Origin: Hoskinsella mucinilytica
GTDB lineage: Bacteria > Bacillota_I > Bacilli_A > Erysipelotrichales > Erysipelotrichaceae
Direction of reading: 5' to 3'
Assembly (NCBI RefSeq): GCF_045223415.1
Contig: NZ_JBEQZJ010000018.1
Location: 10,332-74,331 of the forward strand
Length of the DNA: 64,000 nucleotides
The position numbers and the translations under genes are program-made. Within the stretch, counting starts at the first letter, position 1, and each line of letters starts with the position of its first letter. Below, one piece after another: positions 44,477 through 53,951 of the stretch. The notes beneath the pieces were generated by a model. It was not told the origin of the DNA, ran no database searches, and saw nothing but the letters and a program-made list of their open reading frames with translations.

Positions 44477-44486
44477 CTTTAACCAT

Positions 44487-44538
44487 AAAGGCGATGGCGT
44501 CTTTGAGGAATATACCTTGAAGACTCTTCGCCTTTTTT
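44487..44538 (+). promoter_or_regulatory. ANTAR-type leader of gdhA: hairpin plus terminator
   Basis: AAAGGC-GATGGC-GTCTTT (44487-44504) can fold with a hexaloop. A second small hairpin AGG(AATATA)CCT follows. A terminator pairs AAAGGCGA with TCGCCTTT and GTCTT with AAGAC, ending in six T residues at 44538. The first loop has G at positions 1 and 4 rather than A and G, so the match to the ANTAR consensus is weaker than in the other two leaders. Confidence 0.65.
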
Positions 44539-44579
44539 ATGTTATGAAAATAAAGTAGTTTATGAGAGGAGTAACATTT

Positions 44580-45914
44580 ATGGCATATGTGGATGAAGTG
44601 ATTGAACAAGTTGTAAAAAAGAATCCTGCTGAACCGGAGTTCCATCAGGCTGTGAAAGAGGTATTGGAGTCTTTAAGAGTAGTGGTTGAAGCAAATGAAG
44701 AAGAGTATCGAAAGAATGCATTACTTGAGCGATTGGTTCAACCGGAAAGACAGATTATATTCAGAGTACCTTGGGTAGATGATAAGGGACAAGTACAGGT
44801 AAATACCGGTTATCGTGTTCAGTTTAATAGTGCGATCGGACCATATAAAGGAGGTCTTAGATTGCATCGTTCTGTAAATCTAAGTATCATCAAATTTTTG
44901 GGATTTGAACAAATTTTTAAAAATTCACTGACAGGTTTGCCGATTGGTGGGGGAAAGGGTGGATCTGATTTTGATCCTAAGGGCAAGTCGGATCGAGAAA
45001 TCATGGCATTTTGTCAAAGTTTTATGACAGAACTTTGTAAACACATAGGTGCAGATACGGATGTTCCGGCGGGAGATATCGGGACCGGAGCAAGAGAAAT
45101 CGGTTATTTGTTTGGCCAGTATAAGAAAATTCGTGGAGTATATGAGGGAGTTCTTACTGGTAAAGGGGTAAGTTATGGCGGCTCTTTGGCAAGAAGTGAA
45201 GCTACAGGTTATGGTTTATTATATTTAACCGAGGAATTGTTGAAGATAAACGGTATTTCTTTGAAGGGAAAAACAGTTGCGGTTTCCGGTTCAGGAAATG
45301 TCGCAATTTATGCAACAGAAAAAGCGCAGCAGTTAGGCGCAAAGGTCGTGACGGTAAGCGATTCTACCGGATGGATCTATGATGTTGAAGGAATTGATGT
45401 GACAGCGCTTAAAGAAATCAAAGAAGTTAAGAGAGCAAGATTAACGGAATATAAGAATTATCGTCCGAATTCAGAATATCACGAAGGTCGTGGTGTATGG
45501 TCTGTGAAGGTAGATCTGGCATTACCGTGTGCAACTCAAAACGAACTTACATTAGAAGATGCAAAACAGTTGGTAGCGAATGGGTGTTTGGCTGTATGTG
45601 AAGGTGCAAATATGCCTACGACATTAGAAGCTACACAATACTTACAGAAACATGGTGTTATTTTCGCTCCTGGTAAAGCTGCAAATGCAGGTGGTGTAGC
45701 AACCTCTGCATTGGAAATGTCTCAAAATAGCATGAGAATGAGCTGGTCGTTTGAAGAAGTGGATGCTAAATTAAAAGATATCATGGTAACCATATGTCAT
45801 AATATGTCAGATGCTGCCGAAAGATATGGAGCAAAGGGAAATTATGTATTAGGCGCAAATATTGCCGGATTTGAAAGAGTAGCAGAAGCAATGAGCGCAC
45901 AAGGAATTGTATAA
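44580..45914 (+). CDS. gdhA: NADP-type glutamate dehydrogenase
   Basis: A 444-residue enzyme that makes glutamate from 2-oxoglutarate and ammonia. It has IIFRVPWVDDKGQVQVNTGYRV-type start residues, PYKGGLRLH, the catalytic lysine in PIGGGKGGSDFDPKGK near residue 126, DVPAGDIGTGAREIGYL and the nucleotide loop SGSGNVAIYA. Length and the PWVDDKGxxxVNxGYRVQ form fit the NADPH-dependent anabolic group. AGAGGAG favours ATG 44580 over ATG 44562. It sits behind a regulated leader terminator. Confidence 0.97.
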   Translation: MAYVDEVIEQVVKKNPAEPEFHQAVKEVLESLRVVVEANEEEYRKNALLERLVQPERQIIFRVPWVDDKGQVQVNTGYRVQFNSAIGPYKGGLRLHRSVNLSIIKFLGFEQIFKNSLTGLPIGGGKGGSDFDPKGKSDREIMAFCQSFMTELCKHIGADTDVPAGDIGTGAREIGYLFGQYKKIRGVYEGVLTGKGVSYGGSLARSEATGYGLLYLTEELLKINGISLKGKTVAVSGSGNVAIYATEKAQQLGAKVVTVSDSTGWIYDVEGIDVTALKEIKEVKRARLTEYKNYRPNSEYHEGRGVWSVKVDLALPCATQNELTLEDAKQLVANGCLAVCEGANMPTTLEATQYLQKHGVIFAPGKAANAGGVATSALEMSQNSMRMSWSFEEVDAKLKDIMVTICHNMSDAAERYGAKGNYVLGANIAGFERVAEAMSAQGIV

Positions 45915-45924
45915 AGATAGAAGT

Positions 45925-45975
45925 AAAGGCAAAGGCGTCTTTCATGCAAATAAAGCATAAAGACGCCTTTCTTTT
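45925..45975 (+). promoter_or_regulatory. ANTAR-type intercistronic hairpin plus terminator between gdhA and glnN
   Basis: AAAGGC-AAAGGC-GTCTTT (45925-45942) forms a 6-bp hairpin with hexaloop AAAGGC (A at 1, G at 4). The loop and 3' arm, AAAGGCGTCTTT, pair instead with AAAGACGCCTTT (45959-45970) to make a terminator with an inner ATGC/GCAT stem. No promoter is seen between the genes, so this probably controls read-through from gdhA into the GSIII and ammonium-transporter genes. Confidence 0.75.
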
Positions 45976-46022
45976 ATGATAAATAGTTTAATAGAAGGAT
46001 TGTAGAAAAGGAGGAAAACATT

Positions 46023-48119
46023 ATGAAGAATGTTTCAGCGTATTTTGGTAGTCTGGTGTTTGATGATAGGGTTATGAAAGCAACGTTATCTGCAGAAGTA
46101 TATCAATCATTGAAGAAAACGATTGATAGAGGAGAACGTTTGGATATCAGTGTAGCAAATGCGGTTGCTGATGCTATGAAGGATTGGGCAGTGGCAAATG
46201 GAGCTACTCATTACACGCATTGGTTTCAACCTCTTACCGGAATTACTGCAGAAAAGCATGATAGCTTTATTACACCATCACCGGATGGTGGAGTGATCAT
46301 GGAATTTTCAGGAAAAGAAATGATCAAAGGAGAACCTGATGCATCATCGTTTCCATCCGGAGGACTTCGTGCAACTTTTGAAGCAAGAGGATATACCGCA
46401 TGGGATCCTACCTCTTATGCCTTTATCAAAGGTAAGACGTTATGCATTCCTACGGCATTCTGTTCTTATGGTGGTGAGGCCTTGGATAAGAAAACCCCAT
46501 TGCTTCGATCTATGGAAGCATTGAATAAACAGGCACTTCGTATTTTACGTTTATTCGGAAATGAGGATGTAACATATGTACGTACTTCAGTAGGACCGGA
46601 ACAAGAATATTTCTTGATCACCAAGGAAATGTTTGATAAGCGCCCGGATCTACAATATACCGGAAGAACACTTTTCGGTGTAAAGCCTCCAAAAGGGCAA
46701 GAAATGGATGACCATTACTTCGGTGTCATTAAGCCAAAGGTTGCGGCTTTCATGGAAGAGCTAAATGATGAATTATGGAAGTTAGGAATTCTCGCCAAGA
46801 CCGAACATAATGAAGTTGCTCCGGCACAACATGAATTAGCGCCTATTTATACTACAACAAACATTGCGACTGATCATAATCAACTTACTATGGAGATCAT
46901 GCAAAAAGTAGCCGGCAAACATGGTTTGGTTTGTTTACTTCATGAAAAGCCCTTTGCAGGTGTAAATGGTTCCGGTAAGCATAATAACTGGTCTCTTGCC
47001 ACAGATACAGGGGTAAATCTTTTATCACCGGGGGAAACACCATATGAAAATGCACAATTCTTATTATTCCTATGTGCGGTGATCAAGGCAGTCGATGATT
47101 ATCAAGATCTCCTTCGTATTTCTGTCGCAACAGCGGAAAATGATCACAGATTGGGCGCAAATGAGGCTCCTCCTGCGGTTGTATCCATGTTCTTGGGTGA
47201 TGAATTGAATGCAATCTTAGAAGCAATCGAAACAGATTCACCATATGTAGCAGCAGGAAAAACGAAGATGAAATTGGGAGTGAGTGTACTTCCTAGATTT
47301 ACAAAAGATACGACAGATCGTAATCGTACCTCACCATTTGCCTTTACCGGCAATAAATTTGAATTCCGTATGCTTGGTTCATCAAACAGCATTGCTTGCG
47401 CAAATATCATGTTGAATGCGGCAGTCGCAGAGTCTTTGAAGATCTATGCGGATCGATTAGAGGGTGTAGAAGATTTTGAAACGGCACTTCATGAAATGAT
47501 CAAGAAAACCATTAAAGATCATAAGCGAATCATCTTCAATGGCAATGGATATGATGACAACTGGATCAAGGAAGCTACAGAAGAAAGAGGACTTTTAAAT
47601 TATCGTACAACAGCGGATTGCATGCCACATTTGATGGATAAGAAAAATGTAGATATGTTGACATCACATAAAGTCTTTACTGAAAGAGAATTGGAATCAA
47701 GAATGGAAATTATGCTTGATAACTATTGTAAGACTGTCATCATTGAAGCAAACACGATGGTGGAGATGGCAAAATGTTCGATTGCACCTGCGGTTGAGAA
47801 ATTTACCGCAAGCTTAGCGAAAAACGCTTCGATAAAGAAAAGTCTAGATGGTTCTATTCCTTGTGCTTATGAAACAGGGTTAGTAAAGAAGTTATCTATC
47901 CTGACAGATAAGATTGATATGGCTGTTGATGAGCTAAAGACTTCTCTTGTGGAAATTCAAGATGTAGAAGGTATTGTTGAAGAATCTTATATGATCAGAG
48001 ATGAGATACTTAGAAAGATGAGTGAGCTTAGAATTGCTTGTGATGAAGCGGAAACGCTGACATCAAAGGAATATTGGCCGTATCCATCTTATGGGGATAT
48101 TTTGTTTAGTGTGAGATAG
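46023..48119 (+). CDS. glnN: Type III glutamine synthetase
   Basis: This 698-residue protein has the GSIII length (about 700) and motifs: THYTHWFQPLTG near residue 58, ATFEARGYTAWDPTSYAFI near residue 117, PEQEYFLI near residue 190, NEVAPAQHELAPIY near residue 260, VNGSGKHNNWSLAT and ENDHRLGANEAPPA. GSIII is a large double-ring enzyme found in Bacteroidota, cyanobacteria and some Bacillota. AAAGGAGG lies 7 bases before the ATG. It shares the window with a GSI (glnA), so two synthetases are available, both near ANTAR-type leaders. Confidence 0.97.
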   Translation: MKNVSAYFGSLVFDDRVMKATLSAEVYQSLKKTIDRGERLDISVANAVADAMKDWAVANGATHYTHWFQPLTGITAEKHDSFITPSPDGGVIMEFSGKEMIKGEPDASSFPSGGLRATFEARGYTAWDPTSYAFIKGKTLCIPTAFCSYGGEALDKKTPLLRSMEALNKQALRILRLFGNEDVTYVRTSVGPEQEYFLITKEMFDKRPDLQYTGRTLFGVKPPKGQEMDDHYFGVIKPKVAAFMEELNDELWKLGILAKTEHNEVAPAQHELAPIYTTTNIATDHNQLTMEIMQKVAGKHGLVCLLHEKPFAGVNGSGKHNNWSLATDTGVNLLSPGETPYENAQFLLFLCAVIKAVDDYQDLLRISVATAENDHRLGANEAPPAVVSMFLGDELNAILEAIETDSPYVAAGKTKMKLGVSVLPRFTKDTTDRNRTSPFAFTGNKFEFRMLGSSNSIACANIMLNAAVAESLKIYADRLEGVEDFETALHEMIKKTIKDHKRIIFNGNGYDDNWIKEATEERGLLNYRTTADCMPHLMDKKNVDMLTSHKVFTERELESRMEIMLDNYCKTVIIEANTMVEMAKCSIAPAVEKFTASLAKNASIKKSLDGSIPCAYETGLVKKLSILTDKIDMAVDELKTSLVEIQDVEGIVEESYMIRDEILRKMSELRIACDEAETLTSKEYWPYPSYGDILFSVR

Positions 48120-48142
48120 AAAAAGAAAGAGGGATGAAAATT

Positions 48143-49855
48143 ATGATTTATAGTGCGGTAAACACGATTTGGGTATTGATTGGGGCAGCATTGGTATTCT
48201 TTATGCAAGCAGGTTTTTCACTTTGTGAAGCGGGATTTACCAGAGCGAAAAATACAGGTAATATCCTTATGAAAAATTTAATGGATTTTTGTATAGGTAC
48301 ACCGGCATTTTGGTTGGTAGGATTCGGCATTATGTTTGGTGCGGGAAATGGGATCATGGGATCATGGGATCCACTGATCAAAGGAAATTATGGCGATATC
48401 CTTCCATCAGGTGTACCGCTTTGGGCATTTGCGATTTTCCAGACAGCGTTTTGTGCAACCTCTGCGACCATCGTATCAGGAGCTATGGCTGAGAGAACAA
48501 AATTCAGTGCATATTGTATTTATTCAGCTGCCATTTCTTTGTTGATCTATCCTATTTCCGGTCATTGGATCTGGGGAGGCGGATGGTTATCAGAACTTGG
48601 ATTCCATGATTTTGCAGGATCAACCGCAGTTCATATGTTGGGGGGAGTGTGTGCAATGATCGGAGCTGCTATTTTGGGACCCCGTATCGGTAAATATGAT
48701 AAGGATGGTAAGCCAAAGGCGATCTTAGGACATAATATTACGTTTGCAGCTCTTGGTGTATTTATTCTTTGGTTCTGCTGGTTTGGCTTTAATGGTGCAT
48801 CTACTGTTGGTATGGATAGTGATGCATTGTTGGAAACAGCAGGTCGTGTATTTTTCAATACCAATATAGCTGCAGCAGTAGCTTGTTGTACTACTTTGAT
48901 CTTTACTTGGGTTCGATATAAAAAACCGGATGTATCCATGACTTATAATGCAGCACTTGCTGGTCTAGTCGGTGTAACTGCAGGTTGTGATGCCATTTCT
49001 TCAGAAGGCGCAGCAATCGTCGGTATCGTATGCGGTATTTTAGTAGTATTATCTATCGAATTTTTTGATAAGATCGCTAAAATCGATGATCCTGTCGGTG
49101 CAGTATCTGTTCATTGTGTTTGTGGAGCTGTAGGGACGATTCTAACTGGCTTATTAGCAACCGGTGTTACCACTGAAAAAGGCTTATTCTATGGCGGAGG
49201 TTTCCATTTCTTTGGCGTTCAAACATTAGGTGTTGTATCCGTAGCCGCATATGTGGCAGTTGTAAGTGCCATTGTATTCCTTACAATCAAACATACCATT
49301 GGACTTAGAGTTGATAAAGAAGATGAACTTATGGGTCTGGATACTTCAGAACATGGGTTACTTACTGCTTATGCAGGATTTGCAATGCTTCCTGATACAA
49401 GCGAAGAAGAAAGTGATGTACCCGTAACAGTATCAGGTGATGTACCAGTTGCCGAAGCGGTTGAGATAAAGAAAATACCAAGCTTCGATGATGGAAGACC
49501 TAAGATCACAAAGATTGAAATTATCTGTAAAGAACATAAACTTGAAGCATTAAAGACATCTATGATGAACCTTGGTATCAAAGGAATGACCGTTTCTCAT
49601 GTGTTGGGTTGTGGGGTACAGAAGGGAAAACCGGAATACTATAGAGGTGTTCAGGTAGAAGCTACTCTACTTCCAAAGGTTCAAGTGGATATCGTAGTAA
49701 GTAAAGTATCGGTAAGTAGTGTCATTGAAGTCGCAAAGAAAGTACTTTATACAGGACATATCGGAGATGGCAAGATCTTTGTCTATGATGTAGAGAATGT
49801 CGTTAAGATTCGTACCGGTGAAGAAGGGTTTGATGCTCTACAGGATGTAGATTAG
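48143..49855 (+). CDS. amt: Ammonium transporter fused to a PII signal domain
   Basis: A 570-residue protein. Residues 1-405 form the Amt channel, with about 11 helices, the paired histidine stretches SGHWIWGGGWL and VHMLGGVCAMIGAA, and CWFGFNGASTVG. After an acidic linker, residues about 455-560 form a GlnB/PII domain with KIEIICKEHKLEALK, the T-loop tyrosine in EYYRGVQVEATLLPKV and HIGDGKIFVY. PII normally blocks Amt by plugging it; here gate and channel are one chain. AAAGAGGG favours ATG 48143 over 48134. It lies 23 bases after GSIII. Confidence 0.95.
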   Translation: MIYSAVNTIWVLIGAALVFFMQAGFSLCEAGFTRAKNTGNILMKNLMDFCIGTPAFWLVGFGIMFGAGNGIMGSWDPLIKGNYGDILPSGVPLWAFAIFQTAFCATSATIVSGAMAERTKFSAYCIYSAAISLLIYPISGHWIWGGGWLSELGFHDFAGSTAVHMLGGVCAMIGAAILGPRIGKYDKDGKPKAILGHNITFAALGVFILWFCWFGFNGASTVGMDSDALLETAGRVFFNTNIAAAVACCTTLIFTWVRYKKPDVSMTYNAALAGLVGVTAGCDAISSEGAAIVGIVCGILVVLSIEFFDKIAKIDDPVGAVSVHCVCGAVGTILTGLLATGVTTEKGLFYGGGFHFFGVQTLGVVSVAAYVAVVSAIVFLTIKHTIGLRVDKEDELMGLDTSEHGLLTAYAGFAMLPDTSEEESDVPVTVSGDVPVAEAVEIKKIPSFDDGRPKITKIEIICKEHKLEALKTSMMNLGIKGMTVSHVLGCGVQKGKPEYYRGVQVEATLLPKVQVDIVVSKVSVSSVIEVAKKVLYTGHIGDGKIFVYDVENVVKIRTGEEGFDALQDVD

Positions 49856-49867
49856 AAATAAATAAAA

Positions 49868-50100
49868 GCGTTTGAGAAAAGAGAAGTAATATAGGTAATT
49901 GCTTACAGCGAGTATGGGATGGTGAGAGCCATATAGTGGAGCCTATGTGAATAACACTTTTCAAGCTGTAATCTGAAAGGACATTCTGAGTAGGTGCGCC
50001 GTTTCGTTCTGCGTAAAGGAACTAGTCTTTATATAGACTTGGAAAATGAGAAAAAATATAGGTGGCACAGCGAGCACAGCACTTGCCCTATAACATGCTG
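49868..50100 (+). promoter_or_regulatory. T-box riboswitch, predicted tRNA-Asn specific
   Basis: Stem I is closed by TTACAGC/GCTGTAA and contains AGTA, the distal GGATGGTGAGAGCC and a specifier region GTGAATAACAC; both overlapping codons, AAT and AAC, are Asn. A stem II-like region (AGTAGGTGCGCC) and stem III (AGTCT/AGACT) follow. The antiterminator pairs ATATAGG with CCTATA, with a TGGCA bulge and GCGAG/CTTGC. TGGC fits a tRNA with discriminator G, as tRNA-Asn has. The downstream gene is asnB. No T-run terminator follows. Confidence 0.85.
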
Positions 50101-50122
50101 AAACTGATTTGGAGGAAAAAGT

Positions 50123-51703
50123 ATGTGTTCTATAATGGGTTATTGCAGTCGCAGTGCTGCCTATGATGTGTTTATGAAAGGATTTGAAGCGACCATTTCA
50201 AGAGGACCTGATGATAGTAGAGTGATAGATACCACAAACGGGTATTTGGGATTTCATCGATTGGCGATCATGGGACTTCATGATGCAGGTATGCAACCAT
50301 TTCAATTAGATAAAAGTTACATTGTTTGTAATGGAGAAATCTATGGGTTTGAAAAATTAAAAAGTGAGTTATCAAAAAAGTATGTATTCAAGAGTGATTC
50401 AGATTGTGAAATCATGTTGCCTATGTATAAAGAATATGGTACGGCTATGTTTGCCATGTTGGATGCGGAATTTGCATGCATTATCTATGATGGAGATAGG
50501 GAAGAATACATTGCGGCAAGAGATCCGATCGGTATACGACCATTATATTATGGTTATGATAAGCAAGGTGCGATTGTTTTTGCCAGTGAACCTAAAAATT
50601 TGATAGAAATCGTTGAAAAGATCATACCATTTCCACCCGGACACTATTATAAAAATGGAAAATTTATATGTTATCTGGATATTTCAACAGTTACGCAAGT
50701 TTGTCAAGATGATTTAAAAACAGTATGTAAAAACATTCGTGAAAAATTAGTGTTAGGTGTGGAAAAACGTCTTGTTGCTGATGCAAAAGTCGGCTTTTTG
50801 CTTTCCGGAGGATTAGATTCTTCTTTGGTTTGTGCAATTGCCGCAAGAAAAAGTAAAGAACCGATCAAGACATTTGCAATCGGAATGAGTGAAGATGCCA
50901 TAGATCTAAGATATGCAAAACAGGTGGCAGATCATATCGGAAGTGATCATACGGAAATTTATATGACACCGGATGAAGTAATTGCATCGCTTAGAACCAT
51001 AATATATGTATTAGGTACTTTTGATATTACTACGATTCGAGCATCGATAGGCATGTATCTAGTCTGTAAAACCATTCATGAAAAAACGGATATCAGAGTT
51101 TTACTGACAGGTGAAATTTCAGATGAATTATTCGGATACAAATATACGGATTTTGCGCCAAATGCAGAAGCTTTTCAAATGGAATCACAGAAGCGAATAA
51201 AAGAGCTCCATATGTATGATGTACTGCGAGCTGATCGTTGTATTTCCGTGAATTCTCTAGAAGCAAGGGTCCCCTTTGGTGATATCGATTTTGTAAAGTA
51301 TGTGATGTCTATCACTCCTAAGTTAAAGATGAATCAATATGGAAAGGGGAAATATCTACTTCGTCATGCTTTTGAAGAGGAAGATTATCTTCCTAGTGAT
51401 ATCCTATGGCGAGAAAAAGCTGCCTTTTCGGATGCGGTAGGACACTCTATGGTTGATTATTTAAAAGCATATGCGGAAAGAAACTATACAGATGCAGAGT
51501 TTCAGGATAAGTGTAAAAGCTATGATCATGCACGACCATTCACAAAAGAATCGTTACTATATCGTGAGATTTTCGAAGAATACTATCCTGGACAGAGTGA
51601 AATGATCAAAGACTTTTGGATGCCGAATAAAGAATGGGATGGTTGTCATGTAGATGATCCATCGGCAAGAGTTCTTTCTAACTATGGTACTAGTGGAATT
51701 TAG
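50123..51703 (+). CDS. asnB: Asparagine synthetase B, glutamine-hydrolysing
   Basis: A 526-residue enzyme. The N-terminal glutaminase domain (about 1-190) has Cys2 as nucleophile in MCSIMGY, plus ISRGPDDS and VCNGEIYGFE. The synthetase domain has the ATP pyrophosphate loop LLSGGLDSSLVCAIA near residue 226 and LLTGEISDELFGYKYTDFAP. It makes asparagine from aspartate, glutamine and ATP. It is shorter than E. coli AsnB (554). The Asn-type T-box upstream should switch it on when charged tRNA-Asn is scarce. The purF gene follows 17 bases later. Confidence 0.95.
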   Translation: MCSIMGYCSRSAAYDVFMKGFEATISRGPDDSRVIDTTNGYLGFHRLAIMGLHDAGMQPFQLDKSYIVCNGEIYGFEKLKSELSKKYVFKSDSDCEIMLPMYKEYGTAMFAMLDAEFACIIYDGDREEYIAARDPIGIRPLYYGYDKQGAIVFASEPKNLIEIVEKIIPFPPGHYYKNGKFICYLDISTVTQVCQDDLKTVCKNIREKLVLGVEKRLVADAKVGFLLSGGLDSSLVCAIAARKSKEPIKTFAIGMSEDAIDLRYAKQVADHIGSDHTEIYMTPDEVIASLRTIIYVLGTFDITTIRASIGMYLVCKTIHEKTDIRVLLTGEISDELFGYKYTDFAPNAEAFQMESQKRIKELHMYDVLRADRCISVNSLEARVPFGDIDFVKYVMSITPKLKMNQYGKGKYLLRHAFEEEDYLPSDILWREKAAFSDAVGHSMVDYLKAYAERNYTDAEFQDKCKSYDHARPFTKESLLYREIFEEYYPGQSEMIKDFWMPNKEWDGCHVDDPSARVLSNYGTSGI

Positions 51704-51720
51704 AATAAGGAGATGAAGCA

Positions 51721-53142
51721 ATGGCGATTCATGAGGAATGTGGCGTGTTTGGAATCTTTGGTACGAAGAGAGAAAATGTCGCAAACATTGTTTATTATGG
51801 TTTATACGCACTACAACATCGAGGTCAAGAGAGCTGTGGAATCGTTGTTAATGATGATGGTGTGTTTTCATCTTATAAAGATCTGGGATTGGTAAGTGAG
51901 GTGTTTTCAAAAGATACATTATCAAACTTATCAGAAGGAAATATGGCAGTTGGTCATGTAAGATATGGCACAACAGGAGGAACTACTCGTAGTAATACTC
52001 AACCCATTGAAGTCAATCACCAGAAAGGAAAGATGGCAATTGCACATAATGGAAATCTAAGTAATGCATTAGAACTTCGAGATAAATTAGAACTATCTGG
52101 AGCAATTTTCAGCACCACAAGTGATACAGAAACGATTGCTTATGTTATCACAAGAGAAAGACTCAAGGTTTCCAGCATAGAAGATGCGGTGAGTAAAGCA
52201 ATGAATTCTTTAGAAGGAGCGTATTCTTTGGTGTTAATGTCTTCTACCAAGTTCATTGCGGCAAGGGATCCACATGGATTCAGACCGTTATGTTATGGAC
52301 AAATGAAGGATGGAAGCTATGTAGTTGCTTCAGAGAGTTGTGCATTATCTGCGGTGGGAGCAACTTTCATCAGAGATGTTCTTCCGGGAGAAATCATTGT
52401 TTTTAATAAGGATCATGTCATATCTCGAAAAGAGCACTGCAATAAAGAAAAGAGAAAGACCTGTATCTTTGAATATATTTACTTTGCCAGACCGGACTCC
52501 ATCATAGATCATATTTCGGTATCACTTTCAAGATGTAAAGCCGGTGAGTTATTGGCAGAAAGTTATCCTGTGGATGCTGATGTTGTAATCGGAGTTCCTG
52601 ATAGTGGTATGGAAGCCGCATTAGGCTATGCGAATGCTTCGAAAATACCATATGGTATCGGTTTGATAAAAAACAAATATATCGGTAGAACGTTTATTTC
52701 TCCGGGACAAGATGAACGCTTAGATCAAGTAAGAATTAAATTAAGCCCGGTTAAACAAGTGATAGAGGGTAAAAGAGTTGTATTGATTGATGATTCCATC
52801 GTCAGAGGTACGACCAGTAAACGTATTGTAAAACTACTCAAAGATGCCGGCGCAAAAGAAATACATATGAGAATTTCCGCACCACCTTTTTTACATCCTT
52901 GTTATTATGGTACAGACATTGATTCTGAAGAGAATTTAATAGCATGTCATCATAGTATTCAGGAAATTGAGGAGATCATCGGTGTTGATTCTCTTGGTTA
53001 TCTACCGATCGAAAAATTAAGCAGATTGGTAGAAGGAAGCGAATATTGTGCAGCATGTTTTAATGGAGAGTATCCAACAAACATACCAAACGATGTTCGA
53101 AAAGATCGTTTTGAAGGAAAATTATCAGAGAACAACGGATAG
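51721..53142 (+). CDS. purF: Amidophosphoribosyltransferase
   Basis: A 473-residue enzyme for the first committed step of purine synthesis, making phosphoribosylamine from PRPP and glutamine. The glutaminase nucleophile is Cys7 in EECGVFGIFG after a very short propeptide. The PRPP loop is VVLIDDSIVRGTTS near residue 350. Four cysteines, in KTCIFEY, HPCYYG and EYCAAC, fit the 4Fe-4S cluster of the Bacillus-type enzyme. It lies in an asnB-led run with dapF, dapL and nadE rather than in a pur operon. Confidence 0.96.
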   Translation: MAIHEECGVFGIFGTKRENVANIVYYGLYALQHRGQESCGIVVNDDGVFSSYKDLGLVSEVFSKDTLSNLSEGNMAVGHVRYGTTGGTTRSNTQPIEVNHQKGKMAIAHNGNLSNALELRDKLELSGAIFSTTSDTETIAYVITRERLKVSSIEDAVSKAMNSLEGAYSLVLMSSTKFIAARDPHGFRPLCYGQMKDGSYVVASESCALSAVGATFIRDVLPGEIIVFNKDHVISRKEHCNKEKRKTCIFEYIYFARPDSIIDHISVSLSRCKAGELLAESYPVDADVVIGVPDSGMEAALGYANASKIPYGIGLIKNKYIGRTFISPGQDERLDQVRIKLSPVKQVIEGKRVVLIDDSIVRGTTSKRIVKLLKDAGAKEIHMRISAPPFLHPCYYGTDIDSEENLIACHHSIQEIEEIIGVDSLGYLPIEKLSRLVEGSEYCAACFNGEYPTNIPNDVRKDRFEGKLSENNG

Positions 53143-53153
53143 GAGTGATACGA

Positions 53154-53951
53154 TTGATATTTACAAAAATGCATGGTTTAGGAAATGACTACCTATACTA
53201 TTATGGAGAATTAAACCATCCATCAGAGTGGTCAAGAAAATTATCTGATAGACATTTCGGAATCGGTTCTGATGGAATCATCACAATTTCAGAATCTAAT
53301 ATCGCAGATTTCAAGATGCGTATTTTTAATGCAGACGGCAGTGAAGCTAACATGTGTGGAAATGGGATTCGCTGTGTCGGCAAGTATGTGTATGAAAAAG
53401 GCTATACAGATAAGAAGATACTTACGATTGAAACATTATCCGGTATTCGTACTTTAAACTTAAAGGTTTTTGACCATAAAGTTGATAGTGTAAGTGTTGA
53501 TATGGGAAAAGCAGTAGTAGAACCTGAAAACAGTTTACAAATTCATGGGGAACCAATCGTTTTTACACAAGTATCTATGGGAAATCCACATGCGGTCATT
53601 TTTGTAGAAGATGTGGAAAATGCACCACTTAAAACAATTGGATCTGCTATGGAAAAACATAGCTTTTTTCCTGAAGGAACCAATGTTGAATTTGTACTAA
53701 AATTAGATGAGAATCTATTGCGTATGAGAGTATGGGAAAGAGGTAGTGGAATTACGATGGCATGTGGTACGGGAGCGTGTGCGGCGGTAGCAGCTGCGAT
53801 GGTATCAGGAAAATGTCCTAGTGAAAAAGAAATCACAGTACGTTTAGATGGTGGAGAACTGCAAATCATTGTGGATGATGATCGAAAGGTTACCATGACA
53901 GGAATGGCAGAAATCATATGTGAATGTGAGGTGCAAGAATATGATACCTAA
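53154..53951 (+). CDS. dapF: Diaminopimelate epimerase
   Basis: A 265-residue enzyme that converts LL- to meso-diaminopimelate for lysine and cell wall. The two catalytic cysteines lie in ADGSEANMCGNGIRC near residue 71 and TMACGTGACAAV near residue 205. The protein opens IFTKMHGLGNDYLYY. A TTG start at 53154 is proposed because AGGAG at 53141-53145 lies 8 bases upstream and this gives the usual N-terminus; GTG 53145 overlaps that site. The next gene overlaps by 11 bases and encodes the enzyme that makes its substrate. Confidence 0.95.
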   Translation: MIFTKMHGLGNDYLYYYGELNHPSEWSRKLSDRHFGIGSDGIITISESNIADFKMRIFNADGSEANMCGNGIRCVGKYVYEKGYTDKKILTIETLSGIRTLNLKVFDHKVDSVSVDMGKAVVEPENSLQIHGEPIVFTQVSMGNPHAVIFVEDVENAPLKTIGSAMEKHSFFPEGTNVEFVLKLDENLLRMRVWERGSGITMACGTGACAAVAAAMVSGKCPSEKEITVRLDGGELQIIVDDDRKVTMTGMAEIICECEVQEYDT

